Shown in pieces: positions 35,944 to 44,066 of a stretch of 56,663 nucleotides of DNA. Source of the DNA: Nocardia jiangxiensis NBRC 101359. Its GTDB lineage: Bacteria > Actinomycetota > Actinomycetes > Mycobacteriales > Mycobacteriaceae. Below the pieces are notes generated by a model that saw nothing but the letters and a program-made list of their open reading frames with translations, made no database searches and had not been told where the DNA came from. Within the stretch, counting starts at the first letter, position 1, and each line of letters starts with the position of its first letter. Where the stretch lies: positions 1 through 56,663 of the forward strand of contig NZ_BAGB01000158.1 in the NCBI RefSeq assembly GCF_000308615.1, read 5' to 3'. The translations under genes and the position numbers were made by a program.

Positions 35944-36735
35944 TCAGACTCGGCCTCCTGGACGGGCGATGCCGCGCACCGACAGGCCGCTGTCCGCGGT
36001 GACGAGTACACCGGTCATCGCCTGGCCATCAGTGCGCGACGCCAGCATGGTGAACAGGCCGCTGTAGGCGTCCACGGATGGAATCTCCTGCAGCGGTAAG
36101 GCTTCCCGGGTGCCATCCAATACCGAGTCGGCAGCGGTCTGGCCGAGTGCGGTCGTGCCCCGCAGTCGTGTCGGCGCTACTCCCGGTGCTACCCCGTTGA
36201 CGCGCACGTCTGGGGCCAGCTCGTAGGCGAGCTGTCGGATAACACCGTGAACGGCGTGCTTGGATGCGGTGTACAGGACGCCACCCCCGGCGGCGTTGGT
36301 GCTGGCGAAGGACCCGGTGATGATGATGCTGCCCCGGGATTCGATGAGTGCGTCCAGGCAGGCTCGGGCGCCGAGCAGCGGAGCGAGCACATTGACGCCG
36401 AACAGCTCACCGAACGCGCCGGTCAGCTGTTCCCCGGGGATGTCCTCGAGCGGGCGGGCGGCATCGGTGATGCCGGCGTTGCCGACGAACACGTCGAGTC
36501 GGCCCCAGGCGTCCAGGGCGGTGGCGACCGCTGCGGTGTTTCCGGCCCAGGTCGACACATCGGCCACCAGGGGCCGGACGGCGTCGCCCAGCTCGTCGGT
36601 CAGTTCGAGGACCTGTTCGGACAGGTCGACCGCTACCACACGCGCTCCCTCGGCGACATAGCGGCGGACGACCGCGCGGCCGATTCCTGCGCCCGCGCCG
36701 GTGAAGACAACGGTTTGTCCATCCAGTGCACCCAC
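35944..36735 (-). CDS. SDR, cis-dihydrodiol dehydrogenase-like (paralog)
   Basis: The 263-residue protein is closely similar along its whole length to the SDR at 32666: TGAGAGIG, GNAGITDAARPLEDI, YTASKHAVHG, IRQLAYELAPDVRVNGVAPG. It is divergent from the GntR gene and shares operator site B with it. It probably oxidises the same or a related dihydrodiol. The near-duplication suggests gene amplification within the island. Confidence 0.9.
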   Translation of the reverse strand: MGALDGQTVVFTGAGAGIGRAVVRRYVAEGARVVAVDLSEQVLELTDELGDAVRPLVADVSTWAGNTAAVATALDAWGRLDVFVGNAGITDAARPLEDIPGEQLTGAFGELFGVNVLAPLLGARACLDALIESRGSIIITGSFASTNAAGGGVLYTASKHAVHGVIRQLAYELAPDVRVNGVAPGVAPTRLRGTTALGQTAADSVLDGTREALPLQEIPSVDAYSGLFTMLASRTDGQAMTGVLVTADSGLSVRGIARPGGRV

Positions 36736-36800
36736 TCTGGTGACCTCTCTCGTGCTCGGCGATACCCGGCGGTCGGTACCGGCGGATAATTTACCATGAT

Positions 36801-36832
36801 TTTGTGTACAAATTTGGATACAGTTGTGAAAG
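36801..36832. promoter_or_regulatory. GntR-type operator, site B
   Basis: TTTGTGTACAAA (36801-36812) is followed by TGGATACAGTTGTGAA (36815-36830). The second element shares TGGATACAGT with site C and GATACAGTTGTGAA closely with site A. It lies between the divergent SDR and GntR genes, so autoregulation is expected. Confidence 0.65.
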
Positions 36833-36904
36833 GTACGGTGCGATTCGTACCGTATGCCCCGGCCGCCGCCGTGCGGTGCCCAATCGTGACCCTAGGATGA
36901 CACG

Positions 36905-37735
36905 ATGACCGCCTCTGCCCGACGAACGCGCGCCGGTACCACTGTCGACTCGCTGTATCGGACACTGCGGGAACGGATCATCTCCGGCGTCTACAGTCCC
37001 GGCCACCGCTTGTCACAGGAACAGTTGGCCGCCGAACTCGAGGTGAGCCGCACCCCGTTGCGCGAGGCGCTGCAGCGGCTCGAGGCCGATAATCTGGTGG
37101 TCGCACACGCCAATCGGGGCGTGTACGTCGCCCCGGTCGTGAATTCCGAGACCGAGCAGAATTACGCACTGCGCCTGTTGGTGGAACCACCCACCGTGGG
37201 CGCCATCGTCACGACTCTGCGCGACACGGATATCGAGGAGATGCAGACCCACCTCGATGCCATGCGCGAGTATCGCAACCACAGTCGCCGGTTCCAAGAG
37301 GCGCACCAGCTTTTCCACGATGTGGTGGTGGTGCGTTACCCCTCGACCTTCGCCAACCTCACACGCTCGCTGCACACCATGATCTATCGGCATCAGAGCG
37401 TGTACCTGTCGCATGCCCGCACCCCGGACGACTTCATCGACAGCGACCAGTTCTTCCTCGACGCCATTCGGCAGCGGAATGCCCCGTCGGCCCGCCGAAT
37501 CATGGAATTCCACCTGATCGATGCCGCGATCGGCCTGGTCCTCGATGCCGACCCCGACCACTGTTTCGATTCGCTGCTGCTGGCCCTGCGCGGCCGTGAA
37601 ATCGTTGTCGAGCACGACGAACAAGGGCACATCGACCGCCCCGCTCCGATCTATTGGATCGATTCCGACCCGGTGCTACCGGAATTCACCACGTCGAACC
37701 TGATTCTTCTGGCGCCACCGGCAAAGTCGGAGTAG
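36905..37735 (+). CDS. GntR-family regulator with FCD domain
   Basis: The 276-residue protein has a GntR winged helix (about 15-80: LYRTLRERIISGVYSPGHRL, LAAELEVSRTPLREALQRLE) and an all-helical FCD-type ligand domain with likely metal-binding His/Asp residues (HQLFHDVVVV, RHQSVYLSHA, MEFHLID). It sits at the centre of the island and its promoter region carries the shared operator, so it is the best candidate for the pathway regulator, probably a repressor released by a pathway compound. Confidence 0.92.
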   Translation: MTASARRTRAGTTVDSLYRTLRERIISGVYSPGHRLSQEQLAAELEVSRTPLREALQRLEADNLVVAHANRGVYVAPVVNSETEQNYALRLLVEPPTVGAIVTTLRDTDIEEMQTHLDAMREYRNHSRRFQEAHQLFHDVVVVRYPSTFANLTRSLHTMIYRHQSVYLSHARTPDDFIDSDQFFLDAIRQRNAPSARRIMEFHLIDAAIGLVLDADPDHCFDSLLLALRGREIVVEHDEQGHIDRPAPIYWIDSDPVLPEFTTSNLILLAPPAKSE

Positions 37736-37744
37736 TGGCGCTAT

Positions 37745-37770
37745 CCCCGGGGCGAATTACCGCCCCGGGG
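37745..37770. terminator. Bidirectional hairpin terminator
   Basis: CCCCGGGGCG (37745-37754) and CGCCCCGGGG (37761-37770) form a perfect 10-bp stem with loop AATTAC, exactly between the convergent GntR and reductase genes. Confidence 0.85.
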
Positions 37771-37786
37771 AGGGCATCCGGCGAAA

Positions 37787-39721
37787 TCAGACCAGTCGCG
37801 AGGCGAAGAAGGCCGTGTGGATCGCGTCGTAGACACGTCCGGGACGCTGCGCCGACCCGATGACGTGCACATCGATGCCGGCGGCACGCAACTCATCGGC
37901 GAGGTCAGCGGACGCGGGGCGGCGTCCGAGCGCCAATACCACGGTGTCCGCCGCGACGACCTCCTCGCGATCATCCTGGGCGACAACGACTCCTTCGGCG
38001 TTCACCGCGTTCACCCGGGCACCGGTGCGTACCCGCACCCCGGCCCGGTCCAGGAACAGCGGCAGCTTCATGACGTCGTAGGGAACCTCGTCCCCGGTCA
38101 GCAGCGAATCCTGCTGTTCCAGAACGGTCACCTCGGTCCCGCCCATCTCCGCGATACGCAACGCCGTCTCGCAGCCTTGCAGTCCGCCGCCGATCACGAC
38201 CACGCGCCCGTGCAGCGGAGCGTCGGCGCGTACGTGCACTGCCGCAACGGCATTCACCTCGTCGGCGATCGGGAAGTCGGCCTCCCGAAGCGGCGCGCCG
38301 GTCGCGACAATCACCGCGTCCACTCCGCTCGCGCGGAGATCCGCCGCCGTGGCACGGGCCCGGACCACCTCGACATCACGGTGCTCGACCTCGTACACGA
38401 GGTGATCGACCAGGGCGGCGATATCCTGCTTGACGGTGGATCCCCGCGCGTGCAGGAGCATGCCGCCGAGCTCATCGGATTCGAACAACCGCACCCGGTG
38501 GCCCCGATCGCTCAATATCGCGGCACTGCGCAGTCCGGCCGGACCGCCGCCGACCACCGCGACCCGCTTCACGACATGGGTCGGCAGGATCGGGAACGTG
38601 CCTTCTTCGGCCACGGACGGATTGACCGTGCATCCGACGGACCGGCCCTTGTCCAACCCGCGGTGCAGGCACCCGTCGTTGCACCGGATGCAGGGCGTGA
38701 TCTCGAGTTGACGCCCCGCCTGGGCCTTACGGGCCCAATCGGGATCGGCAAGCATGGCGCGGCCGAGGGAGACGAAATCGGCCGAGCCGGACTCGATGAT
38801 CTCGTTCGCCAGCTCGGGGGCCACCAGCGAACCCGAGCCGATCACCGGGATCGAGACCGCGGGCTTGATCTTCTCCCAGCCCCAGCGATGCGGGGCGCGG
38901 CCGTTGAACCAGGGACTGACCTCCCACTCCATCAGGTCGTGGTGGCCACCGGAGGCATGGATCACGTCAACGCCATGCGCTTCGAGCATCCGGCACAGTT
39001 CCACGGTCTCCTCGATCGGGATACCGTCCGGCTCGTAGTCGGTGACCGACACCCGCACGCTCAACGGGAACTCGCGCGGCACCTCGGCCCGAATGGCATC
39101 GACGATCCGGATCAGGATCCGCGACCGGTTGGCGAAACTCCCACCGTAGTCGTCGGTCCGGGAGTTGGTGTGCGGGGACAGGAAGTTGGTGATCATGTAA
39201 CCGTGGCCGGCATGCACCTCCACCAGGTCGAACCGGGCCTTGTACGCGCGCAGCGCGGCGGCGCCGAATGCAGCGACGATCTCGTCGATCTCGTCGACCG
39301 TCAGAGGTTCCGGGATGACGCCCGCGATCGCTTCGACGTAGTCCCACGAACTCGACGAGGCGGACTTGATCGGTGCGGTGCCGAGGAATTTCTGCCGGCC
39401 GCCGTGGGCGAGTTGCAATCCGATTCTCGCCCCGGTCGCGTGCACCTCGTCGACGAGCCATCCCCATCCGGCGATGTGCTCGTGCCGGCTCATCCCTGGC
39501 TGATTGTGGATCGCCTTGCTGGCATCCTCGTCGACGTAGGTGTATTCGGTCATGATGAGGCCGACACCACCCTCACCGAGCCGACGGTAGTGGTCGACCG
39601 TGCGCTGACTGATGGTGCCGTCCATATTCGCCGTGGCGGTGCTGTTCGGGGATTTCAGCACGCGATTGCGAATGTCGACCGTGCCGATACGGCCAGGTCG
39701 GAACAGGGCGTCGAAGCTCAT
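37787..39721 (-). CDS. Old-yellow-enzyme-like NADH:flavin oxidoreductase (paralog)
   Basis: The 644-residue protein matches the gene at 30672 along its length, including GLQLAHGGRQKF, ARFDLVEVHAGHGYMITNF, the CIRCNDGC cluster loop and two GGGPAG/GGGLQG Rossmann motifs. The start ATG 39721 gives MSFDALFRPG, aligned with the paralog; ATG 39736 is possible. It is last in the minus arm, 65 bp after the maleate isomerase gene. It should reduce a C=C bond in an intermediate. Confidence 0.9.
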   Translation of the reverse strand: MSFDALFRPGRIGTVDIRNRVLKSPNSTATANMDGTISQRTVDHYRRLGEGGVGLIMTEYTYVDEDASKAIHNQPGMSRHEHIAGWGWLVDEVHATGARIGLQLAHGGRQKFLGTAPIKSASSSSWDYVEAIAGVIPEPLTVDEIDEIVAAFGAAALRAYKARFDLVEVHAGHGYMITNFLSPHTNSRTDDYGGSFANRSRILIRIVDAIRAEVPREFPLSVRVSVTDYEPDGIPIEETVELCRMLEAHGVDVIHASGGHHDLMEWEVSPWFNGRAPHRWGWEKIKPAVSIPVIGSGSLVAPELANEIIESGSADFVSLGRAMLADPDWARKAQAGRQLEITPCIRCNDGCLHRGLDKGRSVGCTVNPSVAEEGTFPILPTHVVKRVAVVGGGPAGLRSAAILSDRGHRVRLFESDELGGMLLHARGSTVKQDIAALVDHLVYEVEHRDVEVVRARATAADLRASGVDAVIVATGAPLREADFPIADEVNAVAAVHVRADAPLHGRVVVIGGGLQGCETALRIAEMGGTEVTVLEQQDSLLTGDEVPYDVMKLPLFLDRAGVRVRTGARVNAVNAEGVVVAQDDREEVVAADTVVLALGRRPASADLADELRAAGIDVHVIGSAQRPGRVYDAIHTAFFASRLV

Positions 39722-39786
39722 AGGGTCTCGATTCATGAGGGGCTGTGCAAAGTTTCGAGAGTTGGGTGGTGTGCCGGGTGCGCGCG

Positions 39787-40539
39787 TCAGGGTGCGAGCA
39801 GTTTCCCCGCGCGGGGGACCACGGGGTCCAGGCCGAGGTGGCGCAACAGTCGCCAGGTGGTCGCTGCGGCCGCGGACAGCACCGGAATGTCGAATCGCTG
39901 CTGCAGGGCGTCGATGACGGGCAGCGATGGCATCTGCACGCAGGCGCTGATGACCAGCGCGTCCGCGCCGGACGTGTCGACCGTCTGTGCGTGTTCGAGC
40001 AGGTTGCGCGGGTCCAGCAGACCCACCGCCAGATTGTCGGCGACTTCCAGGCTCAGCGAGTCCACGACGGTGAACCCCTCCTGCTCGATGTAGTCGCACA
40101 CGGTGGCGGTGAGTGGCTTCATGTAGGGCGTCACGACCGCGATGTTCTTGACGTTCAGATGCGTCAGCGCCTCGGTCAGCGCGCCGGCCGACGAAAGCAC
40201 CGGAATATCCACGCCGCTTTCTTCTTTCGCGATACGCGCCAGCTTCGGCTCGGATTCGTGGTGATATCCGCGGCCCTGCGCCATGATGGCGACCAAACAG
40301 GCGTACGCCATCACATCGACCCGCGCGTCGGCGAGTTCGGCGGCGCAGCGCAGCGAATCGGCATCCATCCGGGTCAACTGGTCCGGTGTCACGTGCTGCA
40401 TGCGCATGCGCGCGGAGTGGAAGGTGAATTCCGCTTCGGGCCGGATCTCGGTGCGCGCCCGCAGCATGGCGGGGATCTCGGTCTCCATGGTGGTGTTAGA
40501 GCTGGGCACGATCATGCCCACCCGATAGTTGGTCGTCAT
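39787..40539 (-). CDS. nicE: Maleate cis-trans isomerase
   Basis: The 250-residue protein begins YRVGMIVPSSNTTMETEIPA and carries the two catalytic Cys of the Asp/Glu racemase-like maleate isomerases: Cys81 (AYACLVAIMAQG) and Cys200 (VISACVQMPSLP), with TFHSARMRM between. It converts maleate to fumarate, the last step of the maleamate branch of nicotinate-type pyridine breakdown, where the gene is nicE in Pseudomonas. Its presence after the dihydroxypyridine dioxygenase fixes the lower pathway. The symbol is by homology. Confidence 0.9.
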   Translation of the reverse strand: MTTNYRVGMIVPSSNTTMETEIPAMLRARTEIRPEAEFTFHSARMRMQHVTPDQLTRMDADSLRCAAELADARVDVMAYACLVAIMAQGRGYHHESEPKLARIAKEESGVDIPVLSSAGALTEALTHLNVKNIAVVTPYMKPLTATVCDYIEQEGFTVVDSLSLEVADNLAVGLLDPRNLLEHAQTVDTSGADALVISACVQMPSLPVIDALQQRFDIPVLSAAAATTWRLLRHLGLDPVVPRAGKLLAP

Positions 40540-40699
40540 TGTCTACCTTCGATATATTCCGTCGGCCGGCCGCGGCCGGGACGGAGCGGCGATTACATTC
40601 GTCGTTTGAAGCCCGGCAGATGGACGCCGGAGGCGATGCGCCGGACCACATACCTGTCGCCCACAGTGTCGGTACGTCGAATACCGTTGACAGGAAAGG

Positions 40700-40969
40700 T
40701 TATTCGTCTGCCGAACCGAATCCCGTAGCGATCATGTGGGTGAAGAACTCCGGCTTCTGGTCCGCCAGCACCTCCAGCGCCATCGGGTCCAGCTGGATGC
40801 GCTTGCCGGTTCGTGGCACGAAGATCTCCAGGCGCTCACCGTTGCGGGTCCATACCTTGCGGAACTGCACTCCGGTGAATTCGTTGCCCACGCCGGACCA
40901 TTCGCCGGCCTTCACCACCCCCTGCGGCAGGTCGGACGGGGTGGTCTGCGGCGGCGTCGTGTCGTTCAT
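40700..40969 (-). CDS. 89-aa catabolic-cluster protein of unknown function
   Basis: The product (GVGNEFTGVQFRKVWTRNGE..., LEIFVPRTGKRIQLDPMALE) belongs to a group of small actinobacterial proteins that I remember being labelled 'dihydrodiol dehydrogenase' in databases although they are far too short for a dehydrogenase. It overlaps the hydrolase gene upstream by ATGA, so it is co-translated with the pathway. It has no Cys or nucleotide motif; a chaperone-like or oxygenase-accessory role is only a guess. Confidence 0.75.
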   Translation of the reverse strand: MNDTTPPQTTPSDLPQGVVKAGEWSGVGNEFTGVQFRKVWTRNGERLEIFVPRTGKRIQLDPMALEVLADQKPEFFTHMIATGFGSADE

Positions 40970-41850
40970 CTGGTTTCCTCCGGACTGCGAGTCGTGACGT
41001 GCAGTCGGCGCGGCTGCGCCCCGTACTCGTCGGCGCCGCGACGGCCGGCCAGCACGGGAAGACCGGCACGGGCCCTGGTGACGGCGTCGAGGTCGAGTTC
41101 GATGACCTGGACTGCCGCCGGGTCGGTACCCAGGTCGGCGAGGACCTCGCCCCACGGCGACACCACGAGCGCGTGACCGTAGGTTGCGAACGCGTCGGTG
41201 TAGTCGGGGGTCGGCGAATGCACCGTGGCCGGGGCCACCACATACGCCAGGTTCTCGATGGCGCGGGCGCGCAGCAGGGTGTGCCAGTGCGCCTCGCCGG
41301 TGGACCGCACGAATGCCGCCGGGACCAGCAACACCTCGGCGCCCGCGGCGGCCAGGGCCCGCGACAGCTCCGGGAAGCGGACGTCGTAGCAGATGGTGAG
41401 GCCGATCCGGACGCCGTCCAGATCGAGCAGCACCGGCCCGGCGCCCGGTCGCTCGACCGATGACGCCTCGAACGACTGGCCGCCGATGTTGGCGTCGAAC
41501 AGGTGCATCTTGTCGTAACGCCCGGCGATCTCGCCGGCAGCATCGATCACCAACGCCGAGTTGAAGACTCCGTCCGGGGTGCGGTTCTTCATCCCGCCCA
41601 GCACCACCGTCACGCCGTGCGTGGCCGCGACGCGGCGAAGCTGCTGCACCGCGTCGGTGCCTTCGTTGAACGCGGCCTCGCGCATCTGTGCGTTGGTCCC
41701 GAGCATGAGGCCGTTCTCCGGCAGCACCACCAGGCGGGCGCCGTCCGCGGCCGCCTCGCCGATGAGGCGCAGGGCGGTCGCGAGGTTGGCCTCGATATCG
41801 GTGGTGGCGTGCCATTGCGTCAGCCCGACCCGCAGTGTCCGGGTCGTCAC
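40966..41850 (-). CDS. Carbon-nitrogen hydrolase (nitrilase superfamily)
   Basis: The 294-residue protein has the Glu-Lys-Cys triad: Glu45 (VVLPENGL), Lys114 (GRYDKMHLFD) and Cys154 (ICYDVRFPEL). The GTG at 41850 overlaps the stop of the LigAB gene (GTGA). The superfamily hydrolyses amides, nitriles or N-carbamoyl groups. In this operon it could hydrolyse maleamate, N-formylmaleamate or another ring-opened amide, so it is a candidate for the missing deformylase. Confidence 0.9.
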   Translation of the reverse strand: MTTRTLRVGLTQWHATTDIEANLATALRLIGEAAADGARLVVLPENGLMLGTNAQMREAAFNEGTDAVQQLRRVAATHGVTVVLGGMKNRTPDGVFNSALVIDAAGEIAGRYDKMHLFDANIGGQSFEASSVERPGAGPVLLDLDGVRIGLTICYDVRFPELSRALAAAGAEVLLVPAAFVRSTGEAHWHTLLRARAIENLAYVVAPATVHSPTPDYTDAFATYGHALVVSPWGEVLADLGTDPAAVQVIELDLDAVTRARAGLPVLAGRRGADEYGAQPRRLHVTTRSPEETR

Positions 41851-42983
41851 GAGGCCTGCCCCGCCCCGGCCACGGCCGCACGCGCACGTGCGAGATCCAT
41901 GTTGACGACGGTCCAGCCACCGCCGGACGCCTCCATGGGCTCGTAGCTGTACACCGTGCCGCGCACGCCGGGACCGATCAGGCCGAGCATGATCATCCAG
42001 TTCTGGATCTCGTACTGGCCGTGCTCGAGCAAGGGGAACGGCTCCAGTGAGCAGAGGTCCAAGCCACGGCCGGCTTCCAGCAACTTCAGGATGTAGCTGT
42101 CGAATTCGACGTCCACGCCACCGAAGTGGCCGGGGTCCAGCCAATGCGACAGTCCACCGGTAGCCAGGAATGCCACCTTCAGCCCGGAGTCCGCCACCAC
42201 ACCGCGCAGGGCCGCACCGAAGCGGCGCGCGTTGAACGGCGAGAAACTCCGGTGCGGTTGGGTGATGATCGGGATCACCGGAAGTTCCGGACGCGGCAGC
42301 AGTAGCCGCAGCGGCACGATGAGACCGTGGTCCAGATCGACCCGCTCGGCTTCCTCCACTTCCAGGCCCGCTGCGCGAACCGCGTTCGCCAGGTCGCGGG
42401 CCAGTTCCGGCTGACCGGCGAGGGTCAGATCCAGATCACCGCGCTTGAAGAACTCCATCGAACCGATGTGTTCGGCACCGGTGCCGATCACGTTGTGCCC
42501 GGTCTCGAAGCTCTGGAAGTGGCAGTCCGCGGTGACCAGGATGACATCCGGGTCGGCGGCCGCGATGTCCTGCTTCAGCCTGTCGTAGCCGTCCATCAGC
42601 CGGGCCACCGCCTCGGCGGGATCGACCTCCGGACGCGCCAGCAGATCTGGCACATGCGAGCACCCACCGGCGAAGACCACGTTGCCCGGCACATCGGGAG
42701 TCGGCAGCGGCAGCGTGTCGTCGACGATGAAACCGCCCTTGCTCGCCGCATCGCCGAGATCGTCGTTGAACCAGCGGCTGACCAGGATGGTCAGGCCGTC
42801 GTTGAGGCCGATGGCGCGCAGCCGGTCGCGGTTACCGGACAGGATCGTCTCGGCCCACTCCCGGTCGATGCCCAGCAGTTCCGGCGCCCGGTCCGGCTCG
42901 GCCTCGACCTTGGCCAGCAGGTCGGTATCACGGGCCATCGCCAGGATGGCCCGCTCGATGGCGTCCTTGTCCGTGCCGGTCAC
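41847..42983 (-). CDS. Fused LigA-LigB extradiol dioxygenase
   Basis: The 378-residue protein joins a LigA-like helical domain (about 1-95; DTDLLAKVEAEPDRAPELLG) to a LigB catalytic domain (about 100-370) with iron-ligand candidates in GGCSHVPDLL and TADCHFQSFE and the typical ATGGLSHW block near 275. It should cleave a catechol- or dihydroxypyridine-like ring with O2 and Fe2+. The GTG at 42983 overlaps the NicX-like stop by GTGA. PydA-type 3,4-dihydroxypyridine dioxygenases belong to this superfamily, so a pyridine substrate is possible. Confidence 0.88.
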   Translation of the reverse strand: MTGTDKDAIERAILAMARDTDLLAKVEAEPDRAPELLGIDREWAETILSGNRDRLRAIGLNDGLTILVSRWFNDDLGDAASKGGFIVDDTLPLPTPDVPGNVVFAGGCSHVPDLLARPEVDPAEAVARLMDGYDRLKQDIAAADPDVILVTADCHFQSFETGHNVIGTGAEHIGSMEFFKRGDLDLTLAGQPELARDLANAVRAAGLEVEEAERVDLDHGLIVPLRLLLPRPELPVIPIITQPHRSFSPFNARRFGAALRGVVADSGLKVAFLATGGLSHWLDPGHFGGVDVEFDSYILKLLEAGRGLDLCSLEPFPLLEHGQYEIQNWMIMLGLIGPGVRGTVYSYEPMEASGGGWTVVNMDLARARAAVAGAGQAS

Positions 42984-43996
42984 TCCGGGACCACCAGGGC
43001 ACCGTCGCGAACCACGGCCTCGCCGTCGATTTCCACGATGCAGCCGCGCATTGGGACATCGAGATGTGCCGGAGTCTCGCGGTCGGCGAACCGGTTCGAT
43101 CCGGTTGACCACATGAAATTGCCTGCGGTGGAACGCAATTCCTGGCCATAGAGGCTGCGCGGGTCATACACGTCGAAGGCCGACCAGCGTGCCTGCGGCA
43201 GCAGACCCCAGCCCATATGGCTCGTCGCCCACACTTCGCCGTCCTGCCATGCCTCGAAGTAGTCGTTGAGCACGTGCGCGTCCGCGCCCTTGCCGGAGAT
43301 CTTCTTGATGTAGCCCTTCGAGACCTCGATGGTGACGGTGTCGGAGACGTAGCGCTGCCACGGAATCAGGGCGTCACCGGGCTGCAGCACGATCGTGCCC
43401 TCGGCGGTGCGGTCGTTCGGGAAGCAGGCGACGAAGCCCGAGGGCCAATGATCCCAGCGACTCGGCTCATCGACATAGCCCCACTGGTGCGTGATCGGCA
43501 GGTTCTCGCCGGAGATATCGGCGGTGAGATCGGTGCCGGCCGCGCTGGTCACGTGCAGAGTCGAGCCGGCGCGCAGTTTCCGGCCGCCGGCCTCCACCAC
43601 AGCGCGTAGCTCGGGACTGCCCATCAGCCGCTCGAGCACATCGTTCGGCTCGGCAACGAACAACATGCGCTTGCCATTGCCGGTGATCCGGGTGCGCACG
43701 TCCGAGTGGATCAGCCCGCCCACGGTGACGTCGACGACGAAATCGCACTCGCCGGCCGCGGCCAGTAGCGGCGCAACCTCACGGCCGTCGGCCTGGTACG
43801 GCGGCAGCATCGGGTTGGACAGGCTGGAGGCGTGCAACACCAGCACGCCGGCGCCGAGCTGGCGGGCGGCGGCCACCGCTGCCTCGACGTATTCGGTCTT
43901 CTGGCCCAGCTCCGCGATGACGGCAATAGTCTCGTTCGCGGTGACCTTGCACAGCTTGAATTGCTCGACGAAATTCTCGGTCAACGTTTTCGGCAT
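42980..43996 (-). CDS. nicX: 2,5-dihydroxypyridine 5,6-dioxygenase (NicX-like)
   Basis: The 338-residue protein has the NicX hallmarks: GYVDEPSRWDHWPSGF (173-188), EVSKGYIKKI, SHMGWGLLPQARW, and probable Fe ligands His260, His311 and Asp313 (AHLDVPMRGC). These correspond to the H/H/D set described for Pseudomonas NicX. This M29-like enzyme opens 2,5-dihydroxypyridine to N-formylmaleamate with O2. GAAGGGA precedes the ATG at 43996. It is translationally coupled to the LigAB gene. Symbol by homology. Confidence 0.88.
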   Translation of the reverse strand: MPKTLTENFVEQFKLCKVTANETIAVIAELGQKTEYVEAAVAAARQLGAGVLVLHASSLSNPMLPPYQADGREVAPLLAAAGECDFVVDVTVGGLIHSDVRTRITGNGKRMLFVAEPNDVLERLMGSPELRAVVEAGGRKLRAGSTLHVTSAAGTDLTADISGENLPITHQWGYVDEPSRWDHWPSGFVACFPNDRTAEGTIVLQPGDALIPWQRYVSDTVTIEVSKGYIKKISGKGADAHVLNDYFEAWQDGEVWATSHMGWGLLPQARWSAFDVYDPRSLYGQELRSTAGNFMWSTGSNRFADRETPAHLDVPMRGCIVEIDGEAVVRDGALVVPE

Positions 43997-44066
43997 TACT
44001 ACGTTCCCTTCTCGGATATGTCCTTCAGTGCTTCCTCGAATGCCCCCGCCCCGCCCGGCGCGCGGG

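Noticed and set aside
37817..40093. A 758-codon open frame on the plus strand
   Set aside because: It is antisense to the flavin oxidoreductase and maleate isomerase genes, His/Arg/Gly-rich without any domain; a shadow of high-GC coding DNA.
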